A DNA stretch of 64,000 nt from Motiliproteus sp041586735 (GTDB taxonomy: Bacteria > Pseudomonadota > Gammaproteobacteria > Pseudomonadales > Balneatricaceae), in the NCBI GenBank assembly GCA_041586735.1, contig JBFGZQ010000005.1, positions 62,001 through 126,000 of the forward strand. Direction: 5' to 3'. The position numbers and the translations under genes are program-made. This document shows positions 47,125-55,566 of the stretch, in pieces. Under the pieces are notes generated by a model. That model was not told the origin of the DNA. It was given only the letters and a program-made list of their open reading frames with translations, and did not search any database. Positions within the stretch are counted from its first letter, which is position 1. Each line of letters begins with the position of its first letter.

Positions 47125-48099
47125 ATGAAGCTGCAGCAGCTACGTTATATCTGTGAGGTCGCCAAGCATGATCTCAATGTGTCTGCGACCGCGCAGAGTT
47201 TGTATACCTCGCAGCCCGGTATTAGTAAACAGATACGGCTGCTCGAAGATGAGCTTGGGGTGGAGGTGTTTGCCCGTAGTGGTAAGCATCTGACGCGAGT
47301 GACTCAGGCGGGGCAGGCGATTTTGGAGATCGCTAGCGAGATCTTGCGCAAGGCCGAATCGATCAAGCAGATTGCCCAGGAGTTTAGTGATGAGCGTAAA
47401 GGCAGCCTGGCGATTGCGACGACGCATACTCAGGCGCGTTATGCGCTGCCCCGGGTGATCAGTGGTTTTATCCGTAAATATCCGGATGTGTCACTGCATA
47501 TGCATCAGGGTACGCCGATGCAGATTGCGGAGATGGCGGCAGGTGGCACGGTAGATTTTGCCATTGCTACCGAAGCGATGTCGACATTTAGCAATCTGGT
47601 GATGATGCCCTGCTATCGTTGGAATCGTTCGGTGGTGGTGCCTAAGAATCACCCCTTGGCGCAGTTGTCTAAACTTACCCTGGAAGACGTTGCTAAGCAC
47701 CCGATCGTGACCTATGTGTTTGGTTTTACAGGGCGCTCTAAACTAGATGATGCCTTTGTTCGTCAAGGATTAGAGCCGCGGGTGGTGTTTACCGCAGTGG
47801 ATTCGGATGTGATTAAAACCTATGTTCGCCTGAATCTTGGGGTTGGTATCATCGCCAGTATGGCCTATGAACCCAGCACCGATACCGATCTGGTTGCTCT
47901 GGATGCCAGCCATCTGTTTGAGTCGAGTTCGACCAAGATAGGATTCCGTCGCGGTACCTTTTTACGCGGCTATATGTATGATTTCATTCATGGTTTTGCG
48001 CCCCATCTGACCCGTGAGTTGGTCGATGCGGCTGTCGCTTGCGCCACCCCTGCGGAGCGAGATCGACTCTTTAGCTCTATTGTTCTACCCGATCTATAA
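47125..48099 (+). CDS. cysB: LysR-type regulator CysB
   Basis: Regulator of 324 aa of sulphur assimilation. The N-terminus MKLQQLRYICEVAKHDLNVS and the helix-turn-helix TAQSLYTSQPGISKQIRLLEDEL match CysB closely. The C-terminal domain should bind acetylserine and sulphate-type ligands (TTHTQARYALP, HQGTPMQI). Between rluC and thrH, same strand. Confidence 0.93.
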   Translation: MKLQQLRYICEVAKHDLNVSATAQSLYTSQPGISKQIRLLEDELGVEVFARSGKHLTRVTQAGQAILEIASEILRKAESIKQIAQEFSDERKGSLAIATTHTQARYALPRVISGFIRKYPDVSLHMHQGTPMQIAEMAAGGTVDFAIATEAMSTFSNLVMMPCYRWNRSVVVPKNHPLAQLSKLTLEDVAKHPIVTYVFGFTGRSKLDDAFVRQGLEPRVVFTAVDSDVIKTYVRLNLGVGIIASMAYEPSTDTDLVALDASHLFESSSTKIGFRRGTFLRGYMYDFIHGFAPHLTRELVDAAVACATPAERDRLFSSIVLPDL

Positions 48100-48205
48100 G
48101 TCGCAGGACCGCTATGTTACTGCGTTGCATGGGCTGATAAAGCAGGGTAGAGTCTCGCCGATTTTGTCGAATTAAACATTGTTGACGCTGATGCAGGAGA
48201 CGCTT

Positions 48206-48823
48206 GTGGAAATCGCATGTTTGGACCTTGAAGGGGTATTGGTTCCCGAGATTTGGATTGAGTTTGCTAAGGCTACGGGTATAGAGGAGCTGAAGGCGAC
48301 CACTCGCGATATTCCCGATTACGACGTGCTGATGCGCCAGCGTTTACGGATTCTTGATCAGCACGGACTGACCCTGCCGCAGATCCAAGCAACGATCGCC
48401 ACGCTGAAGCCCTTAGAGGGCGCGATTGAGTTTGTCGACTGGTTGCGGGAGCGGTTCCAGGTGGTGATTCTTTCCGATACGTTTTATGAGTTTTCTCAGC
48501 CGTTGATGCGCCAGTTGGGTTTCCCGACCCTGTTTTGCCATCGCTTGATAGCCGATGACCAGGGGCGAATCGTCGATTACCAGTTGCGCCAGGCGAATCC
48601 TAAGCGCCAGTCGGTAGCGGCATTCAAGACCCTGTATTATCGGGTGATCGCAGCAGGTGACTCTTACAACGACACGACCATGTTGGCCGAAGCCGATGCC
48701 GGTATCCTGTTTCATGCCCCGCAGAATGTGATCGATGAGTTTCCTCAGTTCCCTGCCGTGCAGACCTTCGAAGCGCTGAAAAAGCAGTTTATTGCTGCTA
48801 GTAACCGCGACTTAAGTCTATAA
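48206..48823 (+). CDS. thrH: ThrH, phosphoserine/homoserine phosphotransferase
   Basis: HAD-family enzyme of 205 aa close to Pseudomonas ThrH, which moves phosphate from phosphoserine to homoserine or hydrolyses it. Catalytic Asp pattern: VEIACLDLEGVLVPEIW; later VVILSDTFYEFSQPL and AAGDSYNDTTML. GTG at 48206 has AGGAG eight bases upstream and fits the family N-terminus; the ATG at 48191 is less likely. Confidence 0.93.
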   Translation: MEIACLDLEGVLVPEIWIEFAKATGIEELKATTRDIPDYDVLMRQRLRILDQHGLTLPQIQATIATLKPLEGAIEFVDWLRERFQVVILSDTFYEFSQPLMRQLGFPTLFCHRLIADDQGRIVDYQLRQANPKRQSVAAFKTLYYRVIAAGDSYNDTTMLAEADAGILFHAPQNVIDEFPQFPAVQTFEALKKQFIAASNRDLSL

Positions 48824-48885
48824 CTGTGGCAGGATGCTTTTGTGCACCCCTCTCGCTAAAAGAACAACATCGGAGTAATAAATAG

Positions 48886-49749
48886 ATGATACGTACCCTG
48901 ATTACGCTGTGCTGCGTGTTGATGATCGGCCTGACGTTTACCCCTGAGCATGCTGAAGCCAAACGCTTCGGAGGCGGCTCCAGTTTTGGTAAGACATTTT
49001 CTACCCCTAAAAAAGTTAATACCGCGCCTAAGGCTGCCCCTCAGCCTGCGGCGGCGAAAACGGCGGCGGCAGGGACTAAGGGTGGCTTAGGGATGGGCAT
49101 GCTTGGCGGTTTGCTGGCCGGAGGCATGCTTGGCGCGCTGTTCTTTGGAGGTGCTTTTGATGGCCTGCAGATGATGGATATGTTGATTATGGCACTGGTG
49201 GCGTTTGTAGCCTTCAAGTTGTTTACGCGCGGCAAAAAAACTGCACAGCAACCCCAGTATGCAGGGCATCCGCCAACGGAGGCTAGTGCGGAGCCCGTCA
49301 GTCAGGCACCGCAGCGCTTCGAGTCAGCAGCACCGACCTCTTGGGGGTTGGCCTCTGAAGAGCTGCTGGATCTTCCTGAGTGGTTTAATAAAGAGGGTTT
49401 CTTGGAGGGTGCTCGCGGTCATTTTGGTCAGCTGCAGCTGGCTTGGAATCAAAATGATCTGGAGCAGATCCGCACCTATTGCTCGGACGAGCTGTTTGCC
49501 TCGTTAGAGCAGGAGCGTCAGCGTCTGGGTGACGGGGTGTTGGATAATGACCTGCTGTCGGTCATCCCGGAGTTGGTCGGTTTTCACGAGCAGGATGGTG
49601 AAGCGCAGCTGAGTGTGCACTTTAACGGCTGGATGCGTGAAGGCGCAGGTGCTGAGACCACCGAGTTTAATGAGATTTGGCACCTGACTAAAGCGCTGGC
49701 GCAAGCAGATGCCGATTGGTTTATCGTCGGTATCGAACAGCCTAGTTAA
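48886..49749 (+). CDS. Tim44-like domain membrane protein
   Basis: Protein of 287 aa. Signal sequence ending near HAEA, then a Gly/Ser/Ala-rich basic region (KRFGGGSSFGKTFS), two hydrophobic helices (LGMGMLGGLLAGGMLGALFFGG and MMDMLIMALVAFVAFKLF), and a C-terminal Tim44-like domain (NKEGFLEGARGHFGQLQLAWNQNDLEQIRTYCSDELFASL). The bacterial family is common in proteobacteria; its function is not known. Confidence 0.85.
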   Translation: MIRTLITLCCVLMIGLTFTPEHAEAKRFGGGSSFGKTFSTPKKVNTAPKAAPQPAAAKTAAAGTKGGLGMGMLGGLLAGGMLGALFFGGAFDGLQMMDMLIMALVAFVAFKLFTRGKKTAQQPQYAGHPPTEASAEPVSQAPQRFESAAPTSWGLASEELLDLPEWFNKEGFLEGARGHFGQLQLAWNQNDLEQIRTYCSDELFASLEQERQRLGDGVLDNDLLSVIPELVGFHEQDGEAQLSVHFNGWMREGAGAETTEFNEIWHLTKALAQADADWFIVGIEQPS

Positions 49750-49766
49750 GCCGCTTGGCACGATCT

Positions 49767-49793
49767 AAAAAAACCGGCGCAGGCCGGTTTTTT
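49767..49793 (+). terminator. Terminator after the Tim44-like gene
   Basis: AACCGGC and GCCGGTT arms with a short loop, flanked by A- and T-runs. It can serve both convergent genes. Confidence 0.85.
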
Positions 49794-49794
49794 C

Positions 49795-49828
49795 GTTTTG
49801 GATGGTTTATGGTTTTGGATGGTTTATG
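49795..49828. repeat. Perfect 17-bp tandem duplication
   Basis: GTTTTGGATGGTTTATG occurs twice in a row with no change, just after the terminator. A recent slippage duplication is likely. Confidence 0.9.
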
Positions 49829-49878
49829 TCGGGGATAACGGCTTTTTGATCAAGGAGTGCTGTAGCAGCTGCGGCGTG

Positions 49879-51318
49879 CTATAAAAATCGCTCCTCTAGG
49901 CAGCGGATCAGATTATTGACCTTGTCGAAGGTCTCCTGGTACTCCGCGTCACCCTCCGAATCGGCCACGATGCCGCCCCCTGCCCAGCAGTGCAGCTGGC
50001 CTGCTGGGGTGTTTGGGGTGGTGCTGGGTTCTCGGGTCGTGACCAGGGTGCGAATGCAGATGTTGCTATCCATCTGGCCGTTAAAACCTATATAACCGAT
50101 GGCGCCACAGTAGGCGGAACGCTGGTTAGGCTCGAGTTCGGCGATGATCTGCATCGCCCGAATTTTCGGTGCGCCGGTGATGGAGCCACCGGGAAAGCAA
50201 TCTTGCAGCAGGTCGATCGCCTTAATGGGGCTCGCCAGTTTACCGGTAACCGTGCTGACCAGGTGGTGGACGTTGGCATAGCTTTCAATCTGGAACAGTT
50301 CCGGGACTTTCACCGAACCGGTGATGCAGTTGCGCCCGAGGTCGTTACGCAGCAGATCGACAATCATCAGGTTCTCGGCGCGGTCTTTGCGGCTGTTAGA
50401 TAACGCCAGTTTTAAACGCCGATCTTCACTGGGTTGCGGATGGCGAGGACGGGTGCCCTTGATGGGGCGCGTTTCGACTCGACAGTCGTCGACTTGTAAG
50501 AAGCGCTCAGGAGATAGGCTTAATAAACAGCCCTTTGGCGATTCGATATAGGCAGAAAAGGGGGTGTTGGTCTGGCTGCGTAGCTGCAGATAGGCATTCC
50601 AGGGATCGCCCTGGTATGCGCAGCTGAAACGCTGGGCGAGGTTGACCTGATAGCAGTCGCCGGCGTGAATATAATCGATCACCTGTTGAAAGCGAGCGAG
50701 ATAGGCGCGTCGATCCAGGTTGGATTGGAACGCCGAGTCGAGCCGGAATGGCCGGGCCGGCGAGGCGCAAAAACTGTCCCTGACAAGCTGGAGTTGTTGC
50801 TGGGACAGGCTCTGACTCACTAGCGTGGTTGTTTGTCGCTGATGATCTACCACGATTGCCCAGGGGTAGATACCGATCTGCATCTGCGGCAGGCTGATAT
50901 CATCGGGCGTCTGGTTGGCAAGAGGCGCATTGCTGTGCCCCAGGTCATAGCTGTGCCCCAGGTTGTAGCTGCGCCCCAGGTCATAGCTAAAGTAACCCAT
51001 CGCGCCGCCGCAGAAGGGCAGCCCCGGGGTCGGTATGCCGTTAAAGCCCTGCTCGAGCAAGAGTTGTCGAAGTGCAGTGAACGGCAGTTCATTAACGCGT
51101 TCGCTGCGGCCATCGCGCTGTGTCAGTCGGGTCTGATCGTTATCCTGTACTAAGAGTTGGCTGGGATCGGCGCAGAGAATATCGAAGCGTCCGAGCGCAC
51201 CCGCGAAATGACTGCTGTCGAGAAACACGGGATAGGGTAGCGAGCGTATCGATTCAAATAGCGGCACGCTATCTGCGTCGTAGCTGAGTGCTATCCGTTG
51301 TAGGTGGGCGTGCGGCAA
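49879..51318 (-). CDS. pabB: Aminodeoxychorismate synthase component I PabB
   Basis: Folate pathway enzyme of 479 aa that with the PabA amidotransferase turns chorismate into aminodeoxychorismate. Catalytic motifs: IHAGDCYQVNLAQRF, RPIKGTRPR, MIVDLLRNDLGR, PGGSITGAPKIRAM and AGGGIVADS. The N-terminal part has a threefold repeat of SYDLG-like units caused by an 18-bp tandem repeat. PIKGT with Lys marks it as PabB rather than TrpE. Confidence 0.93.
   Translation of the reverse strand: MPHAHLQRIALSYDADSVPLFESIRSLPYPVFLDSSHFAGALGRFDILCADPSQLLVQDNDQTRLTQRDGRSERVNELPFTALRQLLLEQGFNGIPTPGLPFCGGAMGYFSYDLGRSYNLGHSYDLGHSNAPLANQTPDDISLPQMQIGIYPWAIVVDHQRQTTTLVSQSLSQQQLQLVRDSFCASPARPFRLDSAFQSNLDRRAYLARFQQVIDYIHAGDCYQVNLAQRFSCAYQGDPWNAYLQLRSQTNTPFSAYIESPKGCLLSLSPERFLQVDDCRVETRPIKGTRPRHPQPSEDRRLKLALSNSRKDRAENLMIVDLLRNDLGRNCITGSVKVPELFQIESYANVHHLVSTVTGKLASPIKAIDLLQDCFPGGSITGAPKIRAMQIIAELEPNQRSAYCGAIGYIGFNGQMDSNICIRTLVTTREPSTTPNTPAGQLHCWAGGGIVADSEGDAEYQETFDKVNNLIRCLEERFL
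50937..50990. repeat. Three 18-bp tandem repeats inside pabB
   Basis: Three units of the type GCCCCAGGTCATAGCTGT follow each other with two to three changes per copy. They encode repeats of the conserved PabB segment SYDLGR, giving SYDLGRSYNLGHSYDLGHS. The insertion adds 12 residues at one place. Confidence 0.88.
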
Positions 51319-51540
51319 GGCGGGGTTCCCGTGGTCAGTAATGCGCCATCTCGACAGTTGCTCTCGGCTGGCTCAGTAGAGGTTAGACTCTGTTCTTGGC
51401 ATCTTTGCAGAACGACAAGATGGCGCATTGTACGCTGCGCTGGGTTTAAGCTCCATCGCTGTGGGTCTTCATCTGGGGCGGTGCTTAACAATCGACTACA
51501 ATGCGCTCTTTTCGTCGCCTTTACTGCCGTTGTTCAAGAT

Positions 51541-52407
51541 ATGAAATCACATTTTTCGATACATACTGCTGTCCTTGAAACTGCCGATCAGCGCATTAGC
51601 TATCGGCTCTATCGCAATCGCTATTCAGAGCAGGGCAGGCGGTTGCTGCTGTTGCATGGTGCCGGGGTTGCCGGCAAGGATAGCTGGGAGCATCTAGTTA
51701 ACCATCTCCAAGGTTGGCATGAGGTGCTGGTGCCTGACTTGCGAGGGATGGGGCAGACCTTTGATCTGGATGCTAGTGAGCGCAGCTATCGGGTGGAGGA
51801 GGTGGTGGGCGATCAGATCTGCCTATTGGATCATCTGGGCTGGTGGGCTTTTGATCTGGGTGGCTATTCGTTTGGTGGTCTGGTGTGTCTGTTGTTAAAG
51901 CAACAGTTGCCGCATCGGGTGCATAAGCAGTATCTGCTCGAATCTGCACTGCTCGATCGTAGTGCTATCGCCGAGGTGGTGGCCAATCGTCAGCGTTATA
52001 GTGATATCGCGCAGTTACTGCGTGAGTGTGATGATCCCGAAGTCAGCGTGAGGCGTTTTTTACAGGCTGTCGCGCCGAATCGAATCGCATCTCCGCGGGG
52101 TGATGCGATCTCGATTGCGCGCCTGGGGCACCGACCGTTGGGGTTTGCCAATGCTTTGGATGCCGTGACCGATGCCAGTCAGCGGCTCGATAGGAACCGG
52201 CTGTTGGCTGATCAGGGCGATGTTAGTAGTTTTGTCGGCAGCCGTAGCGTTGAGGCGATGCACCTACTGAATCAGCAGCTTATGCAGCAGTTAGAGCGTT
52301 GGTGCTATCACTCTGTGCGCGGCTGTGACCATAGTTTGCCGTTTCAAAAGCCGCGTCAGCTCGCCCTGCAGATGGATCTGGATCTGGAGTCCTACCTGCG
52401 TCTATAG
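51541..52407 (+). CDS. Alpha/beta-fold hydrolase
   Basis: Protein of 288 aa with an alpha/beta hydrolase fold: oxyanion-side loop LLLLHGAGVAGKDSW, PDLRGMGQT, and the nucleophile elbow LGGYSFGGLVC with Ser. The final His is likely in VRGCDHSLPFQKP. The substrate is unknown. ATG at 51541 lies far inside an open frame from 51304; the earlier part overlaps the pabB promoter and is not family-like. Divergent from pabB. Confidence 0.82.
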   Translation: MKSHFSIHTAVLETADQRISYRLYRNRYSEQGRRLLLLHGAGVAGKDSWEHLVNHLQGWHEVLVPDLRGMGQTFDLDASERSYRVEEVVGDQICLLDHLGWWAFDLGGYSFGGLVCLLLKQQLPHRVHKQYLLESALLDRSAIAEVVANRQRYSDIAQLLRECDDPEVSVRRFLQAVAPNRIASPRGDAISIARLGHRPLGFANALDAVTDASQRLDRNRLLADQGDVSSFVGSRSVEAMHLLNQQLMQQLERWCYHSVRGCDHSLPFQKPRQLALQMDLDLESYLRL

Positions 52408-52415
52408 TTTTCTTT

Positions 52416-52450
52416 CAGCGGCGCATCCTGCGGCCGCTGGGGCTTTTTTG
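52416..52450 (+). terminator. Terminator after the hydrolase gene
   Basis: CAGCGGC (52416-52422) pairs with GCCGCTG (52433-52439); GGGCTTTTTT follows. Confidence 0.8.
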
Positions 52451-52476
52451 ATATCTACGTATCTCGGTATTAACCT

Positions 52477-52492
52477 CTATACTTTTGTATAG
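52477..52492. promoter_or_regulatory. Palindrome CTATAC-TTTT-GTATAG upstream of the GntR gene
   Basis: Inverted repeat with 6-bp arms in the promoter region of the prp operon. It may be an operator or overlap the promoter. Confidence 0.4.
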
Positions 52493-52564
52493 TGTAGACA
52501 GTCTTGGCGTGTTTTACGGTTGACTGGCGGTTTTTCGGGGGGTATCTTGTGGTTAAACAACCAT

Positions 52565-52576
52565 ATTGTCGACAAT
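52565..52576. promoter_or_regulatory. Perfect palindrome ATTGTCGACAAT, likely GntR operator
   Basis: A 12-bp perfect palindrome of the form seen for FadR-type GntR regulators lies three bases before the ATG at 52580. It could let the regulator repress its own gene and the prp operon behind it. Confidence 0.55.
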
Positions 52577-52579
52577 CTT

Positions 52580-53284
52580 ATGAGCGCACCTGCACCGTTT
52601 ACTGCTTTGGAACTTGCCGAACCGGAATCAAGAACGCTGGCTGATCGGGTTTGTCGGGAGATCGTCACCGCGATTATCAAAGGTGATATCCCGCCCGGCC
52701 ATAAAATCAGTGAACCCGAGTTGGCGCGTATCTATGGCATCAGTCGTGGTCCTTTGCGTGAAGCGATCCGTCGTTTAGAGGGTTTGCGGTTGGTGGTGCG
52801 GATTCCGCATGTCGGTGCCCGGGTAGTGTCGTTGTCATCACGGGAGTTGATCGAGATCTACCATGTGCGTGAGGCGATGGAAGGGATGGCCTGTCGGCTG
52901 GCCGCTGAGAATATGAGCGATGCCGAGATAGGCAGTTTGCGTGACCTGCTAGATCAGCATGAGCGCAGCCTGGAGCAGACCGAAGGTCGTTCTTACTTTC
53001 AGAAAGAGGGTGATCTAGACTTCCACTATCGAATTGTTCAGGGTAGTAAAAACAATAAGCTACAGGAGCTTTTGGGTGGAGAGTTGTATCACTTGGTGCG
53101 GATGTATCGCTACCAATTCAGCCTCTCCAGTTCGCGCCCGGTGAGGGCGTTGGCCGAGCACCGCCATATCGTCGATGCGATTGAGCATCGTGACGGTGAG
53201 TTGGCTGAGATGTTGATGCGCCGCCATATCAGCGCAGCACGGCAAAATATTGAGAAAAAATTAAAAGCACAAACCGAACTCTAA
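52580..53284 (+). CDS. GntR-family (FadR type) regulator of the methylcitrate operon
   Basis: Regulator of 234 aa. N-terminal winged helix (LADRVCREIVTAIIKGDIPPGHKISEPELARIYGISRGPLREAIRRLEGLRLV) and a C-terminal FCD domain (REAMEGMACRLAAENMS, later HRHIVDAIEHRDGELAEMLMRRHI) that should bind a metal and a propionate-cycle ligand. It leads the prp operon, as in Pseudomonas. Start uncertain: ATG 52580 has no ribosome-binding site; TTG at 52547 has GGGGGG nearby. Confidence 0.9.
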   Translation: MSAPAPFTALELAEPESRTLADRVCREIVTAIIKGDIPPGHKISEPELARIYGISRGPLREAIRRLEGLRLVVRIPHVGARVVSLSSRELIEIYHVREAMEGMACRLAAENMSDAEIGSLRDLLDQHERSLEQTEGRSYFQKEGDLDFHYRIVQGSKNNKLQELLGGELYHLVRMYRYQFSLSSSRPVRALAEHRHIVDAIEHRDGELAEMLMRRHISAARQNIEKKLKAQTEL

Positions 53285-53310
53285 CCGCACGACAGCACAG
53301 AGGATATGTC

Positions 53311-54204
53311 ATGACTCAACAACTGACCGCAGGTGGGCGCTTCCGTAAAGCTTTGGCTGAAAACAGCCCTCTGCAGATTGTCGGTACGACCAACGCCTAT
53401 CACGCGATGATGGCCGAGCGTGTTGGCCACCAGGCGATCTACCTGTCCGGTGGCGGCGTCGCTAACCACTCTTATGGCCTGCCCGACCTGGGTATGACCT
53501 CGTGCAACGATGTACTCGAAGATGTGCGTCGTATCAGTAGTGCGGTACAAACACCGCTGCTGGTGGATATCGATACCGGTTGGGGTGGTGCTTTCAACAT
53601 CCAGCGTACCGTGAAAGAGATGATCAAGGCCGGCGCTGCGGCCTGTCATATCGAAGATCAGGTGGCGCAGAAGCGCTGCGGCCACCGTCCAAACAAAGAG
53701 ATCGTTTCTCAAGATGAGATGGCCGATCGTGTCAAAGCGGCTGCCGATGGCAAGACCGATGAAGCCTTCTTTCTGATTGCTCGTACCGATGCGTTCCAGA
53801 TGGAGGGTCTCGATGCCGCGGTCGAGCGTGCGCTGGCCTGTATCGACGCCGGTGCCGACGGCATCTTTGCCGAAGCGGTACACACCCTAGAGGACTACAA
53901 GGCATTCAGTGCAGCGATTGGCGATGTGCCACTGTTGGCCAATATCACCGAATTCGGTGCCACGCCGCTGTTTAATAAACAGGAGCTGGGCGATGTCGGT
54001 TGTGCCATGGTGCTGTATCCCTTGAGCGCCTTCCGTGCAGCCAACAAAGCAGCTCTGGCGGTCTACGAGAACATTCTGCAGAAGGGCGATCAGAAAGAGG
54101 TGGTTGATCTGATGCAGACCCGGATGGAGCTGTACGATTTCCTGAATTATCACGATTTCGAACGCAAGCTGGATGCCCTCTTCGCAGAAGGAAAGAACAA
54201 ATAG
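53311..54204 (+). CDS. prpB: Methylisocitrate lyase PrpB
   Basis: Enzyme of 297 aa that splits 2-methylisocitrate into pyruvate and succinate. Motifs: YLSGGGVANHSYGLPDLGM, DIDTGWGGAFNI, IEDQVAQKRCGHRPNKE with the catalytic Cys, and ARTDAF. AGAGGA lies seven bases before the ATG. It is the first enzyme gene of the operon. Confidence 0.95.
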   Translation: MTQQLTAGGRFRKALAENSPLQIVGTTNAYHAMMAERVGHQAIYLSGGGVANHSYGLPDLGMTSCNDVLEDVRRISSAVQTPLLVDIDTGWGGAFNIQRTVKEMIKAGAAACHIEDQVAQKRCGHRPNKEIVSQDEMADRVKAAADGKTDEAFFLIARTDAFQMEGLDAAVERALACIDAGADGIFAEAVHTLEDYKAFSAAIGDVPLLANITEFGATPLFNKQELGDVGCAMVLYPLSAFRAANKAALAVYENILQKGDQKEVVDLMQTRMELYDFLNYHDFERKLDALFAEGKNK

Positions 54205-54323
54205 CGCTGAAGGCAAATATAAGTCACAGCGTCGCTAATAATTAGAAAATGCTAACAGCTCAACACAGCAGGGCTTGGCCCTCTGTGACGCAAGCTGAAT
54301 AATTGATAAAGAGGAGTTTTGTT

Positions 54324-55454
54324 ATGGCCGATGCTAAGAAGCTAAGTGGCGCAGGTCTGCGTGGACAGTCCGCAGGATCTACCGCACTGTGCACCGTAGG
54401 TAAGACCGGTGCTGGCCTGACCTACCGTGGCTACGACATGGTGGAACTGGCCGAGAAAGCCAGCTTTGAAGAGGTGGCTTACCTGCTGCTGAAAGGCAAG
54501 CTGCCTAACCAGACGGAACTGGATGGCTATATTGCCAAGCTGAAAACCCTGCGCGCATTGCCGCAGCCGCTGAAAACCGTATTGGAGCAGATTCCTGCAT
54601 CCGCGCACCCAATGGATGTGATGCGCACCGGTTGTTCGATGCTGGGTAATCTGGAAACCGAAATGGACTTCAGCGAGCAGCAAGACAAGGTTGATCGGAT
54701 GCTGGCGGTGTTCCCATCGATTATCAACTACTGGTACCGCTTTAGTCATGACGGCGTGCGGATCGAGACTGAGACCGATGATGATTCGATCGGTGGTCAC
54801 TTCCTGCACCTGCTGAAAGGCGAGAAGCCCAACGCGCTACACGCCAAGGTGATGAACATCTCCCTGATTCTGTACGCCGAACATGAGTTCAACGCGTCAA
54901 CTTTTGCCGGCCGTGTTTGTGCCTCGACGCTGTCCGATATCCACTCCATTGTCACCGGTGCGATCGGCACTCTGCGTGGCCCGCTGCACGGCGGTGCCAA
55001 CGAAGCGGCGATGGACATGATTCAGAACTGGACCTCTGCTGACGAAGCCGAGCGCGAGATGCTGGGGATGTTGGAGCGCAAAGAGAAGATCATGGGCTTT
55101 GGTCATGCGATCTACCGTGATTCAGATCCACGCAACGCCGTGATCAAGAGATGCTCAGAAGAGCTGGCCAAAGATGTGGGCGACGAGGTGCTGTATCCGG
55201 TCTCTGTGCGCTGTGAGGAGGTGATGAAGCGTGAGAAGAATCTGTTCTGTAACGCTGATTTCTTCCACGCCTCTGCGTACCACTTCATGGGGATCCCTAC
55301 CAAACTGTTCACGCCGATCTTTGTCTGTTCAAGGTTGACCGGTTGGGCTGCGCACGCGTTTGAGCAGCGCGCCGATAACCGCATCATCCGTCCGAGCGCG
55401 GATTACACCGGTCCAGACAGCAGCCAGTGGGTGGCTATCGAAGACCGTGCCTAA
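54324..55454 (+). CDS. prpC: 2-methylcitrate synthase PrpC
   Basis: Enzyme of 376 aa of the citrate synthase family that joins propionyl-CoA and oxaloacetate. Catalytic pattern: GLRGQSAGSTALCTVG start, GPLHGGANEAAMDMI and MGFGHAIYRDSDPRN with the active-site His, and a final acidic residue. ATG at 54324 has GAGGAG about eight bases upstream. Confidence 0.95.
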   Translation: MADAKKLSGAGLRGQSAGSTALCTVGKTGAGLTYRGYDMVELAEKASFEEVAYLLLKGKLPNQTELDGYIAKLKTLRALPQPLKTVLEQIPASAHPMDVMRTGCSMLGNLETEMDFSEQQDKVDRMLAVFPSIINYWYRFSHDGVRIETETDDDSIGGHFLHLLKGEKPNALHAKVMNISLILYAEHEFNASTFAGRVCASTLSDIHSIVTGAIGTLRGPLHGGANEAAMDMIQNWTSADEAEREMLGMLERKEKIMGFGHAIYRDSDPRNAVIKRCSEELAKDVGDEVLYPVSVRCEEVMKREKNLFCNADFFHASAYHFMGIPTKLFTPIFVCSRLTGWAAHAFEQRADNRIIRPSADYTGPDSSQWVAIEDRA

Positions 55455-55566
55455 GCATTGCTATCAAAAATCGGAGTCGACTCTGATCGTTAGCTCTGTT
55501 GTTAAACTGTTGTTAACACCAGACCGCTCCGCTTTTTTTTGAACATTACACGAGGATTCCCGAGCT

